Part shown: piece after piece, positions 49,801-58,873 of the stretch | Numbering within the stretch: the first letter of the stretch is position 1 | How the letters are laid out: each line of letters begins with the position of its first letter | DNA from: Desemzia sp045528445 | GTDB taxonomy: Bacteria > Bacillota > Bacilli > Lactobacillales > Carnobacteriaceae | Length of the DNA stretch: 64,000 nucleotides | Assembly: GCF_045528445.1 (NCBI RefSeq) | Contig: NZ_JBGQQU010000013.1 | Coordinates: 5,608 to 69,607, forward strand | Direction: 5' to 3' | Position numbers and translations under genes: made by a program | Notes under the pieces: generated by a model | Told to the model about the DNA's origin: nothing | The model's database searches: none | What the model saw: the letters and a program-made list of their open reading frames with translations, nothing else

Positions 49801-51909
49801 TTACTGTAATAATTCAGTGACAGCCTTGAAGATGCGTTCGCTAGAATGTGTATCTGGGTAATACAGCAAAGCATCTGCTTTTTGACGGTTTTTACGAGAT
49901 TGTTTGAAATCCTGTTCTGCAAGCTGCTGCATCAAATAAAGCAAGCTGTTTTGTGAAGTAGCTATTTCTCCAGGCAATTCATTCAAATAAGCTTGACGCA
50001 GAAAAGCCGACTCTGTATTTTTTTTGAACGGTAATTCTGGTTGATAAAATAAGACTGGAATACCAATAAAACTAGCATCAAAAGCGAGTGGATGTTGATC
50101 TGTAATAAAGATCCTGCTTGATTTCAATAAGTCCAAGGTATCCATTTGACTTTGCAAAACAACCTCGCAATTCAACTGTTGAAATTTACCCGTAAAATCT
50201 TTCATAGCATCTGGCAGTGCGATGACAGGAGTAAGATAGTGTCTGTCAACAAAATCCATAAACTCAGATTGTTGTACTAGAGTAAGCAGAGCTGCAGCTG
50301 TTTCGCCTATAAGTTCTTTTTGACCGTATTTTCCAATGGGAAATTCTTGTGGGCAAATCACTACATTAGAAGCTATCTCTAAAGAAGAGCTTTTGCTTAA
50401 CAATGCGTCAAACCGAGCTAACCCAGTTAATCGAATACTATTTTCTGGATAACCGAGTGTCTGTTGCAAATAGCGTTCCTCTATTTTGGAACTGGCTAAA
50501 ACTAAGTCTGTTCGGAAATTTTTAGTGCTGTATCCTAAAGTTTCACTGACATCTTCTAGACCAAGGACATTTTTTTGTAAAAGTACTTTTTTAGCACGAA
50601 TAAAATCTAGCTGCAATGGGCTGCGTGAAGGATACAAGTCATAAGGAGAGTCTGTAAATAATAAGACCTGTGCCGCCAACAATGTGTCAATGTAGGCTTT
50701 AGATTTAAATTCTATTAAATGCTCAGCATCGTAAGCATAAGCTTTTTCATAATCTGGAGAGTGGATGTCCAGTACATAGTACACCGCTTGATCAGGATGA
50801 TTTTCTCTCAGATAGCAGAAGAACGCCCAGCCGTTATTTTTAGCTTGCATTGGTTTTTCACCAATCACCCAAATGTTTTTCTTTTGATTGATTGGCGACT
50901 TGACTAATGAGAGCGGCGCTATTTCCTTATAGTAAGCGTAAATATCTTTCTTGTATTTGGTGAAAGCGAAAGATAAGGCTTGCTGAGAGCCTTGGAGTTT
51001 TAGTGCCCAGATAAAAGTAGTTCTGCCATAAGAGATGGCGAGATCTTTGTAAATATTTTTAGGAAGAGTGACGCCTTGAGTGGTCAGCGGAATGCTCACT
51101 GGGCTGTAAAGACCGTTTAGATACAACTCAAGATAAAGATCGAAGTCTTCATCGTCAAATTTTTCAATCAACAGCTTTCGTACAAAAGTTTGCATATTTA
51201 GAGAAAAAGAGTACTGGTAATGATTTAAATGAGTGCTTTTTTCTTGTTTTTCTAAAGTGTGATTAGTTGAAAAGGGGTATTCTTTCCCAGAACGTTTTCC
51301 AACTAAAACAACACCTACCTGATTGAGCGTAAAAGCTTTTAAAGCCAGCTTTCCAGTAACAGCAAATTCTGTTTTAGCTAATTTGATGATGTCCAATTCA
51401 TGATGAGCAAAATATTGACTGCTCGGAACAGGGATATTTAATGCGATGCTAAAGACTTCATCTGTTTCTGTGAAGTACGGAATAAAGACTTGTTTTCGAT
51501 AGATCGTTTGGCTTAGTCCAAAAGCATCAAATTGATCAAAAAGGGACAAAGCTAAAGGAAAGTCTTGTTCAAATCTTTCTTCGTCAACTTTCCAGCTTAA
51601 GGTAAAATAAAAACGAATAGTTTCATTCATAGCTGATTCACTGACCGGAGCCAATAGTTCTGCTAAGGGAAGCAGCAGACGATAAGTATTCTGTTGGGTT
51701 TTTGTTGCTTCATATACAACTGTTTTATCAGACGAATTGTAATGAGCGGAAAAATTTTCAAATGCATAGGTTAATTTATTCGAAAGAGACATAGTAATTT
51801 CATAAGCTTCTTCTTCTGTACGAACAGAAAAAGTAGGGTGTTTGATGTTTTGAAAAATCGGTAAATTTTTGGATTGGTTTGTTTCGTGCTGCGGATTATC
51901 TTGAGACAT
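49801..51909 (-). CDS. CDP-glycerol glycerophosphotransferase-family protein (TagF-like)
   Basis: A 702-residue protein. The first ~330 residues form a beta-rich region without a recognised motif. The C-terminal half, from KKNIWVIGEKPMQAKNNGWA through VYYVLDIHSPDYEKAYAY, VVICPQEFPIGKYGQ and SRIFITDQHPLAFDASFIGI, has the GT-B fold of CDP-glycerol:polyglycerophosphate glycerophosphotransferases, which polymerise wall teichoic acid. It is isolated from other teichoic acid genes, and classic HSD/H motifs are altered (TDQHP in place of TDYSS). It may therefore transfer a different polyol phosphate or modify a glycan. A GGAGG ribosome site precedes the ATG. Confidence 0.8.
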   Translation of the reverse strand: MSQDNPQHETNQSKNLPIFQNIKHPTFSVRTEEEAYEITMSLSNKLTYAFENFSAHYNSSDKTVVYEATKTQQNTYRLLLPLAELLAPVSESAMNETIRFYFTLSWKVDEERFEQDFPLALSLFDQFDAFGLSQTIYRKQVFIPYFTETDEVFSIALNIPVPSSQYFAHHELDIIKLAKTEFAVTGKLALKAFTLNQVGVVLVGKRSGKEYPFSTNHTLEKQEKSTHLNHYQYSFSLNMQTFVRKLLIEKFDDEDFDLYLELYLNGLYSPVSIPLTTQGVTLPKNIYKDLAISYGRTTFIWALKLQGSQQALSFAFTKYKKDIYAYYKEIAPLSLVKSPINQKKNIWVIGEKPMQAKNNGWAFFCYLRENHPDQAVYYVLDIHSPDYEKAYAYDAEHLIEFKSKAYIDTLLAAQVLLFTDSPYDLYPSRSPLQLDFIRAKKVLLQKNVLGLEDVSETLGYSTKNFRTDLVLASSKIEERYLQQTLGYPENSIRLTGLARFDALLSKSSSLEIASNVVICPQEFPIGKYGQKELIGETAAALLTLVQQSEFMDFVDRHYLTPVIALPDAMKDFTGKFQQLNCEVVLQSQMDTLDLLKSSRIFITDQHPLAFDASFIGIPVLFYQPELPFKKNTESAFLRQAYLNELPGEIATSQNSLLYLMQQLAEQDFKQSRKNRQKADALLYYPDTHSSERIFKAVTELLQ

Positions 51910-52125
51910 CTTTATACCTCCAGTAACTCAAATATTCTTCACTTTATCATACCAGTCTAGATTAATAGTTACAAACGGATTCATGCAAGTTTAAGGGTTA
52001 AATTTGAAAGAATAAAGATTTATACAGAAATTAAAAAAATAATACAGCTTCTTTAGTAAAGAAGTTGGTAATATGCTAAAATTGAACTATCAATATAGTA
52101 GATGGAAAGCGAAAGGATGAAGTGT

Positions 52126-52491
52126 ATGTTAGTAACTAAAATTACCGCTATTGGTGAAAGTGCCATCAGTCAAAAAGATCCGCTGATTATTTTATTTGGG
52201 GAGCAGGCAACGGAGGAATTACGGAAAGTATCTGTGATTCAAAGTGCTATTTCTAACGAACAACCTGTTTCATTAAAACCAGAAGGAAAGATCTTATTTG
52301 GAGATCAGGAATATACGATCTTGTATGTTGGTACTTTGGCGAATGAGAATTTAAATTCAATTGGGCATGTTACATTAAATTTTGCTCAACCACCTGAAGC
52401 AAAAGAAAATCGTATTGAGAATGGAGTATATCTAAGTCCTTTTGAACTGCCCGAATTAATCATTGGGTCAGAGATCACTTACGTTGAATAG
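52126..52491 (+). CDS. PTS glucitol/sorbitol-type IIA component, orphan
   Basis: A 121-residue protein, full length for the EIIA-Gut family. KITAIGESAISQKDPLIILF and GDQEYTILYVGTLANENLNS lead into IGHVTLNFAQPPEA. I chose the third in-frame ATG, which has AAAGGA 8 bp upstream; two earlier ATG codons lack a ribosome site. No sorbitol EIIBC or dehydrogenase gene is near. Orphan copies like this one are frequent in Lactobacillales and their role is unknown; a regulatory rather than transport function is possible. It precedes an AI-2E-family permease by 47 bp, perhaps in one transcript. Confidence 0.85.
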   Translation: MLVTKITAIGESAISQKDPLIILFGEQATEELRKVSVIQSAISNEQPVSLKPEGKILFGDQEYTILYVGTLANENLNSIGHVTLNFAQPPEAKENRIENGVYLSPFELPELIIGSEITYVE

Positions 52492-52538
52492 AATACAGTC
52501 AAAAATTTAGAAGTTGAGCTAGAGAGGATGATTGACTG

Positions 52539-53759
52539 TTGAAAAGAGAACCTAATATAGAAAATAATAAGGTTACGGTGAATTGGTTTAAGAGATGGTT
52601 TTTAAGCAACAAAGTAGTCGCTATTTTATTGGTCCTTTTATTGATTTTAATAAATATATTTGTTTTTAGTAAAGTTTCTTATGTGCTGGATCCGCTAAAA
52701 GGATTTCTTGAGATTGTGGGATTGCCGGTAATTTTTTCGGTGATTTTGTATTACTTATTAAATCCAGTGATTGATTGGCTGGAGGCTAAAAAAATCCCTC
52801 GTGTTTATGGCATTACCATTGTTTTCTTGGTTATCTTAGGATTGCTCATATGGGGAGTCACTACCCTCATTCCTCTGATTCGAAATCAGCTGTCTAGTTT
52901 AGTAACCAATTGGCCAGACTATTGGAACAACATCACTCTGCAAATAGAAGGGCTGATTCGAAGTGAAGAATTCTCACAAATTCAGAATCAATTCCAAGAG
53001 TTTAACGAGAATCTTATGAATACCTTATCTGCACAAGCAAACGTGGTATTGGATTCCACCTTCTCAGGGATAGGCAGTGTTGTAGGGACTATCACAAGTA
53101 TTGTCATTGCTATTTTTACGATGCCGTTTATTCTATTTTATCTCTTAAAAGATGGAAAAAAAATCCCTGTGTATTTATTGAAATTTGTACCTACAAAAAT
53201 TCGGACCAAAACGTACCGGGTGATGACTGAAATGAACCTTCAAATCAGCCAGTATGTTAGGGGCCAGCTGCTGGTAGCTCTATGTGTCAGCATTATGTTC
53301 TGGGCAGGGTTTGCTATTATTGGTTTGGAGTTCGCAGCTACTTTGGGAATCATAGCCGGATTTTTAAACATCATACCTTATTTAGGATCGTTCGTAGCTA
53401 CAGTACCGGCTTTAGTAGTAGCTTTAGTGGATTCTCCCAGCATGTTGGTAAAAGTACTGATTGTTTTTGCGATTGAACAGATTATTGAAGGACGTGTAAT
53501 CTCACCGCAAATTTTGGGTTCTAATCTAAAGATGCACCCGATCACAATCATTTTTGTTCTGTTGACCGGGGGGAAATTATTCGGAGTTGTAGGTGTTTTA
53601 TTTGGTATTCCAGGTTATGCGATTTTGAAAATTATTGTGGTCCATATTTTTCAGTGGTACCATGATTACTCCAGTTTATACGAAAATGAAGACAGTTATC
53701 GTCCTGCAGATATTATCCGACGGGAAACGATTCAAAATAAGGAAACTGAAGAATCCTAA
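52539..53759 (+). CDS. AI-2E family transporter
   Basis: A 406-residue membrane protein with about eight helices. LKGFLEIVGLPVIFSVILYY followed by LLNPVIDWLEAKKIPR, then PFILFYLLKDGKKIPVYLLK, QISQYVRGQLLVALCVSIMF and IEGRVISPQILGSNLKMHP are typical of the AI-2E exporter (YdiK/PerM) family. Members have been linked to AI-2 export or to Na+/H+ exchange. The start is TTG after AGAGAGGATG. A terminator lies beyond the MITE that follows the gene. Confidence 0.9.
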   Translation: MKREPNIENNKVTVNWFKRWFLSNKVVAILLVLLLILINIFVFSKVSYVLDPLKGFLEIVGLPVIFSVILYYLLNPVIDWLEAKKIPRVYGITIVFLVILGLLIWGVTTLIPLIRNQLSSLVTNWPDYWNNITLQIEGLIRSEEFSQIQNQFQEFNENLMNTLSAQANVVLDSTFSGIGSVVGTITSIVIAIFTMPFILFYLLKDGKKIPVYLLKFVPTKIRTKTYRVMTEMNLQISQYVRGQLLVALCVSIMFWAGFAIIGLEFAATLGIIAGFLNIIPYLGSFVATVPALVVALVDSPSMLVKVLIVFAIEQIIEGRVISPQILGSNLKMHPITIIFVLLTGGKLFGVVGVLFGIPGYAILKIIVVHIFQWYHDYSSLYENEDSYRPADIIRRETIQNKETEES

Positions 53760-53768
53760 TAAAAAAAT

Positions 53769-54098
53769 GTTCTTCATTTTCTAACATGGGTAAAGAAACT
53801 TCCTCCGGCCTAGGGGGTTGCTTATGGAACACCTTGAGCCGAAACCCACGTCTCAAGGCTTGCGAGCGTTGCCGAAGCCGTTGGAGTGATAACGACGTAC
53901 GGATATGGTATGCGTAGCGGAGAACAAACTCCGAGTAAAAGCTTCAGCTTTTACTCGGGATTAATTCCCATTGCATCCTTATTCATGGTTATAAGCAACC
54001 CCATACTCCTATAGAAATTTCTGAGAATGTGTTTCTAATAGGGTAAGAGTTAAAAAGAAGTATATTTTTTACTTACCAATGTCTAATAGCGTAGAACC
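53769..54098 (+). mobile_element. MITE copy 3 (intact, 330 bp) with 8-bp target duplication
   Basis: Begins GTTCTTCATTTTCTAACATG and ends ACTTACCAATGTCTAATAGC then GTAGAACC. The ends are imperfect inverted repeats sharing AACRTTGGTAA(A/G). The direct repeat AAAAAAAT flanks both sides (53761-53768 and 54099-54106). An inner inverted repeat brings GGGGGTTGCTTATGG and CATGGTTATAAGCAACCCC together. It shares about 330 bp with copy 4, codes for nothing, and separates the AI-2E gene from its terminator. Confidence 0.85.
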
Positions 54099-54112
54099 AA
54101 AAAAATTATGTA

Positions 54113-54143
54113 AACACGCATCGTAAAAGGTGCGTGCTTTTTT
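54113..54143 (+). terminator. terminator of the AI-2E-family gene, displaced by the MITE
   Basis: CACGCA (54115-54120) pairs with TGCGTG (54131-54136), then C and TTTTTT. It now lies about 350 bp after the stop codon because of the MITE. Confidence 0.68.
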
Positions 54144-54144
54144 A

Positions 54145-54173
54145 TTGCAACGTGACAAGTTGTCATATATAAT
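54145..54173 (+). promoter_or_regulatory. promoter and TetR operator of the ABC exporter operon
   Basis: TTGCAA (54145-54150), a 17-bp spacer and TATAAT (54168-54173). The palindrome TGACAA-G-TTGTCA (54153-54165) fills the spacer, where a bound repressor would block RNA polymerase. The first gene of the operon is a TetR regulator, so autorepression is the simple reading. Confidence 0.78.
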
Positions 54174-54228
54174 GGTTGGATGCTGTATGAGAGTAGGATA
54201 AGAATATAGGAAGAAAGGAGCTTTTGAT

Positions 54229-54903
54229 GTGCCTACTAAAACATTTTTTAATCTAAGCGATGAAAAAAGAGAGCGACTGATAGTTGCTGCAACGAAAGAA
54301 TTTTCAGAAAAATCGTTGAATGAAGCTTCTATTAATACGATTATCAAAAACGCCGCCATTTCTAGAGGAAGTTTTTATCAATACTTTGAAAACAAAGAAG
54401 ATTTGTATTTTTATATTGTGAAAACAATCGAGTCTGATACGAAAGAACTTTTGAAAAGAGAGTTTGAAAAAGCGGACGGTGATTTGTTTATTGGTTTTCG
54501 TAATTATTTTCCGCAATTATTGACCAGAATGATGGAAGAATCACATACAAATTTTTACAAACAGTTATTTTTGCATATGGATTATCGGGCGACCAAAGAA
54601 GTGGCTCCAGAAGACTTCTCTAGTAGTGAAGAAGATTTCACAGAAACAAACCAAAGCATTTGTAGTCTGATAAACACGGATCTATTACACGTTGATTCGA
54701 TACAAGAATTAAACAAGTTACTGCGCTTGGTTCTTTCGATCATGATGCACGAAATCATAGAAGGATTTGCAAGAGACTATTCGCAAGAAAAAATCAGAAT
54801 CAATTTTTGCCAAAAATTAAACTGGCTGGAATTTGGAGCTAAAAAGCCAAAAACGGATGCGGAGGAAATAAACAGTGTTAAAATTAGCCAAAAAAATGAA
54901 TAA
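54229..54903 (+). CDS. TetR/AcrR-family regulator of the downstream ABC exporter
   Basis: A 224-residue repressor. The N-terminal HTH (residues ~10-55) reads RLIVAATKEFSEKSLNEASI, then AAISRGSFYQYFENKEDLYF, the recognition helix and next helix of the family. The rest is the helical ligand-binding domain. The start is GTG with GAAAGGAG upstream. The gene overlaps the first ABC transporter gene by 29 bp, so regulator and pump form one operon, and a palindrome in the promoter fits its operator. The ligand is probably a substrate of the pump. Confidence 0.9.
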   Translation: MPTKTFFNLSDEKRERLIVAATKEFSEKSLNEASINTIIKNAAISRGSFYQYFENKEDLYFYIVKTIESDTKELLKREFEKADGDLFIGFRNYFPQLLTRMMEESHTNFYKQLFLHMDYRATKEVAPEDFSSSEEDFTETNQSICSLINTDLLHVDSIQELNKLLRLVLSIMMHEIIEGFARDYSQEKIRINFCQKLNWLEFGAKKPKTDAEEINSVKISQKNE

Positions 54904-56596
54904 ATGGTCAATAGCTGCTGCTGTAGTTTTTATGATCATCCAAGTTTTAGGAGATTTAATTCTTCCAACTTTAACGGCAGATATTATTGACAACGGAGTA
55001 GCCAATGGAGACGTTGATTATATTCTGAATGTTGGATTAAAAATGATCTTTATGTCGCTTATCGCTATTGCGGGTGCTGTAGCCAATGTTTTTGTAGCTG
55101 CTAGAGAATCACAAGGATTAGGTAAAAAAATACGAAATGAGGTATTTCGTAAAGTAACTCATTTCTCAAATGATGAACTGGATGAAGTGGGAACGGCTTC
55201 TTTGATTACCAGAACCACGAATGACGTTGTTCAGGTACAAATGGTTGTTCTGATGATGTTGCGGTTGATGATTATGGCTCCTATTATGATGGTTGGAGCA
55301 GGATTTTTTGCGTTCACTCGTGAGCCGCAATTAGCGAGAGCCTTTTTGATTTCAATCCCTTTACTAGCTGTTTTGATTGCGGTTATCATGCATTTTGCAG
55401 TGCCTTACTTCAAATCTATGCAACGAAAAACAGATAAATTAAACTTGGTTTTTCGAGAAGGTTTAACAGGCGTTCGTGTTGTTAGAGCGTTTAGAAAAGA
55501 CAAGCATGAGCAAAACCGATTTGATGAAGCCAATAAAGATTATGCAGATACAGCTATTAAAGCCTTTACTTACATGGCTTTTTTAATGCCTGCAATGACC
55601 GTGGTTGTCAGTATTACCAATATTATGATCATATGGTTTGGTGGAGATTTAATCAGTACTGGACAAATGGAAGTTGGAAATTTGGTTACATTTATGACCT
55701 ATGCTATGCAGATTTTGATCAGTGTGATGCAAGTGGCTTTTATCTTCATGTTTATTCCTCGTGGGCAAGTTTCGGCAGCTCGGATCAATGAAGTATTGGA
55801 ATTAAAAAGTACGATAAAAGATCCATCTGCAGCTAAATCAGTTGCTGAACAAAAAGAAATTTCATTTGAATTTGATCATGTCAGTTTCCGTTACACTGGG
55901 GCTGAAAAATCAGCTTTAGAAGACATTGATTTTAAAGTTGAAAAAGGCGAGACCATTGCGATTATCGGAGGTACGGGTTCAGGTAAATCTACTTTGGCTA
56001 ATTTGATCCCTCGTTTTTACGATGTGGAATCTGGAAGTATAAAAATCAACGGTACAGATATTAGAGATTTCACCCAACATGATCTGCGGACGTTGATGGG
56101 GTATGCCCCTCAAAAGGCAGTGCTGTTCACTGGTACTATCCGTGAAAATATGCAGTACGGAAAACCAGAGGCTACGGATGAAGAAATATGGCATGCCTTG
56201 GAGATCGCCCAAGCAAAAGATTTTGTGGGAAAAATGCCCAAAGGATTGGATGCACAGGTTGAACAAGGTGGAGGAAACTTCTCGGGAGGTCAACGTCAAC
56301 GGTTGAGTATTGCTCGCGCACTAGTTTCTAAAGCAGATATTTTATTGTTCGATGATTCTTTCTCTGCATTAGATTTTAAAACAGATGCCGTTTTAAGAGC
56401 TGCACTTAAAAAAGAAACCATTGAATCAGTAGTGATCATTATAGCGCAACGAATCAGCAGTGTTGTTGATGCGGACCTTATTATTGTTCTGGATGAAGGG
56501 AAAATGGTTGGCAAAGGAACCCATGAACAATTAAAAGAAACGAACCCAACCTATCAAGAAATTATGGAATCTCAAATGAGGGGAGAAGATATATAA
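54875..56596 (+). CDS. ABC exporter half-transporter with degenerate ATP site
   Basis: A 573-residue exporter half: six-helix membrane domain (residues 1-300) plus ATPase domain. Walker A is GGTGSGKST and the signature is FSGGQRQR. Walker B is ILLFDDSFSALD with Asp in place of the catalytic Glu, and the switch is IIAQRIS with Gln in place of His. Those two changes mark the non-catalytic site of heterodimeric pumps such as BmrCD, EfrAB and LmrCD. It pairs with the next gene, which overlaps by 1 bp. The start is GTG within the end of the TetR gene. Likely multidrug efflux; the exact substrates are unknown. Confidence 0.92.
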   Translation: MLKLAKKMNKWSIAAAVVFMIIQVLGDLILPTLTADIIDNGVANGDVDYILNVGLKMIFMSLIAIAGAVANVFVAARESQGLGKKIRNEVFRKVTHFSNDELDEVGTASLITRTTNDVVQVQMVVLMMLRLMIMAPIMMVGAGFFAFTREPQLARAFLISIPLLAVLIAVIMHFAVPYFKSMQRKTDKLNLVFREGLTGVRVVRAFRKDKHEQNRFDEANKDYADTAIKAFTYMAFLMPAMTVVVSITNIMIIWFGGDLISTGQMEVGNLVTFMTYAMQILISVMQVAFIFMFIPRGQVSAARINEVLELKSTIKDPSAAKSVAEQKEISFEFDHVSFRYTGAEKSALEDIDFKVEKGETIAIIGGTGSGKSTLANLIPRFYDVESGSIKINGTDIRDFTQHDLRTLMGYAPQKAVLFTGTIRENMQYGKPEATDEEIWHALEIAQAKDFVGKMPKGLDAQVEQGGGNFSGGQRQRLSIARALVSKADILLFDDSFSALDFKTDAVLRAALKKETIESVVIIIAQRISSVVDADLIIVLDEGKMVGKGTHEQLKETNPTYQEIMESQMRGEDI

Positions 56597-58452
56597 TGGA
56601 AAACAGCAAGAGCAACAAAGAACGATTGAATCCCAGAAAAGCGAAGCATTTCTGGGGAACCTTGAGACGTTTAACGACTTATATGTCTACTCGTATTTGG
56701 GGAGTGATACTAGTACTCGTCTTAACTATTGCAGCGACTATTTTTACCACTCTGACGCCTAAAATTTTAGGTCAAGCCACCACTGAGATATTCAGAGGTT
56801 ACCAAGAGGGGATGGCTCTAAGAGCTGCTGGTCAGATGGTTGATGTATTGCCGATTGATTTTGAATTGATTATGCAAATTCTGTTGACCGTTTTTGTCTT
56901 GTATATATCTGCCGGGCTGTTCAGATATTTCCAACAATTCACTATGGCTCGTATTGGCCAACGAACGGTATATGATTTGCGAAAAGATTTAAAAGCCAAA
57001 ATGAGTCGTATGCCGATCAGTTACTATGATACACATTCAAATGGAGATATCATGTCTCGGGCTGTAAACGATATGGACCAAATTGCCAATACTTTACAAC
57101 AATCGCTGACTCAATTCGTTCAAAGTATTGTTCAATTTGTAGCTGTACTCGTCATGATGTTGAGTATCAGTCTACAGTTGACTATTGTCTCCTTTATTAT
57201 CGTAGTATTGAGTGCTGTTTTTGTGTCGGTCATTGCACCGAGAGCCCAAAAAATGTTTGCTAAACAACAAAAAGAATTGGGTATTTTAAATGATCAAGTA
57301 GAAGAGATTTATTCAGGACATGCGGTTGTAAAAATTTACAATCATGAAGAATCGGAAATTGAAAAATTTGAAAAGCAAAATGAGTCTTACTATGAGGCCT
57401 CTTGGAAAGCTCAATTTTTAACGGGACTTATGATGCCGTTGATTTCATTTGCTCGTAATATCGGGTATTTGGCTGTAGCGGTACTAGGTGGGATCAATGT
57501 CGCGAATGGGACGATGACATTAGGTAATGTTCAAGCTTTCTTACAATACGTGAACCAATTCTCACAGCCGATGAGAGATATCGCTAATTTATCGAACACT
57601 ATTCAAGCGACAGTTGCTTCTGCTGAACGTGTTTTTGAGGTGCTAGATGAACCGGAAATGGATTTGGAACACTCTAATATTAAACCGTTGCAAGATTCTC
57701 CTTACAAAATCCAATTTGAGCATGTTCAGTTTGGTTATGGTGGTCCTAATGAGCCATTATTGATGAATGACTTTAACTTAGACGTTAAAGAAGGCGAAAT
57801 GATAGCCGTTGTGGGTCCTACAGGTGCAGGCAAATCAACATTGATTAATTTGTTGGAGCGTTTTTATGATATCAAAGGCGGAAGCATCAAGTTAAATGGT
57901 GTAGATACGAGAGATATTACAAGAGAAGAATTGCGTTCGCATTTTGCGATGGTTCTTCAAGATACTTGGTTGTTTAATGGGACTATTTTGGAAAATCTTC
58001 GATATGGTAGTGAAGAATATGCCGATTCTGAGGAAAAGATATTTGAAGCAGCAAAAGCAGCTCACGTAGATGATTTTGTACGTAAGCTGCCTCATGGATA
58101 CGACACGATTTTGAATGAAGAAGCCAGTAATATCTCTCAAGGCCAACGTCAGTTGATCACTATCGCACGCGCATTTTTTGCAGATCCTGAAATTTTGATT
58201 CTTGATGAAGCTACTTCCAGTGTCGATACACGTACGGAAGTTTTGATCCAACGTGCAATGGCAAAACTGCTGAAAGGAAGAACCAGTTTTGTAATCGCTC
58301 ATCGATTGTCTACAATTCGTGATGCCGATAAAATCATCGTCATGGATCAAGGTGACGTGATCGAAACAGGAAATCATGATGAATTGATGGAAAAAAATGG
58401 ATTTTACGCTGATCTTTACAATGCACAGTTTGCAAACTCTGCACCAGCTTAA
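56596..58452 (+). CDS. ABC exporter half-transporter, catalytic partner
   Basis: A 618-residue exporter half. The membrane domain has a long linker between the first two helices (residues ~45-95). The ATPase has Walker A GPTGAGKST, Walker B ILILDEATSSVD and switch VIAHRLS, all canonical, but its signature is NISQGQRQ instead of SGGQ. Together with the degenerate Walker B of the partner this yields one consensus and one degenerate ATP site, the known heterodimer arrangement. The ATG overlaps the last base of the previous gene. A MITE separates the stop from the terminator at 58819. Confidence 0.92.
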   Translation: MENSKSNKERLNPRKAKHFWGTLRRLTTYMSTRIWGVILVLVLTIAATIFTTLTPKILGQATTEIFRGYQEGMALRAAGQMVDVLPIDFELIMQILLTVFVLYISAGLFRYFQQFTMARIGQRTVYDLRKDLKAKMSRMPISYYDTHSNGDIMSRAVNDMDQIANTLQQSLTQFVQSIVQFVAVLVMMLSISLQLTIVSFIIVVLSAVFVSVIAPRAQKMFAKQQKELGILNDQVEEIYSGHAVVKIYNHEESEIEKFEKQNESYYEASWKAQFLTGLMMPLISFARNIGYLAVAVLGGINVANGTMTLGNVQAFLQYVNQFSQPMRDIANLSNTIQATVASAERVFEVLDEPEMDLEHSNIKPLQDSPYKIQFEHVQFGYGGPNEPLLMNDFNLDVKEGEMIAVVGPTGAGKSTLINLLERFYDIKGGSIKLNGVDTRDITREELRSHFAMVLQDTWLFNGTILENLRYGSEEYADSEEKIFEAAKAAHVDDFVRKLPHGYDTILNEEASNISQGQRQLITIARAFFADPEILILDEATSSVDTRTEVLIQRAMAKLLKGRTSFVIAHRLSTIRDADKIIVMDQGDVIETGNHDELMEKNGFYADLYNAQFANSAPA

Positions 58453-58464
58453 GCTATAAGATAA

Positions 58465-58807
58465 GGCTCTTCCTCTTCTAACGTTGGTAAAGAAATTTCC
58501 TCCGGCCTATGGGTTGCTTATGGAACGCCATGGGAACGCCTTGATCCAAAAACCGCGTTTCAAGACTTACAAGCGTTGCCGAAGCCGTTGGAGCGCTAGC
58601 GACGTACGGATATGGTATGCGCAGCACAGCGGAGAACAAACTCCGAGTAAAAGTTGAAGCTTAACTCGAGATAATTCTTATTGCATCCTTTTCATGGCTA
58701 TAAGCATCCCCATATTCCTCCAGAAATTTTTAGAACTGAGTTTCTAATAGAGTTAGAATTAAAAAGAAGTGTATTTTCTACTTACCAACGTCAAATGTTG
58801 TAGAACC
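58465..58807 (+). mobile_element. MITE copy 4 (intact, 343 bp) with 8-bp target duplication
   Basis: Begins GGCTCTTCCTCTTCTAACGT and ends with CTTACCAACGTCAAATGTTG then TAGAACC. The direct repeat TAAGATAA flanks both sides (58457-58464 and 58808-58815). Terminal inverted repeats share ACGTTGGTAA and begin GG(C/T)TCT. It is homologous to copy 3 over its whole length, including CGTTGCCGAAGCCGTTGGAG in the centre. Terminal GGCTCTT and 8-bp duplication fit mobilisation by an ISL3-family transposase (inference). Confidence 0.88.
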
Positions 58808-58818
58808 TAAGATAAACT

Positions 58819-58870
58819 AAACAAAAACAAGAGCTTAGTCGTTTTTTTGGCTAAGCTCTTGTTTTTGTTT
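58819..58870. terminator. bidirectional terminator after the ABC exporter operon
   Basis: A perfect 20-bp inverted repeat, AAACAAAAACAAGAGCTTAG (58819-58838) with its complement (58851-58870), loop of 12 nt. It ends both the exporter operon and the converging gene. Confidence 0.92.
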
Positions 58871-58873
58871 TAC

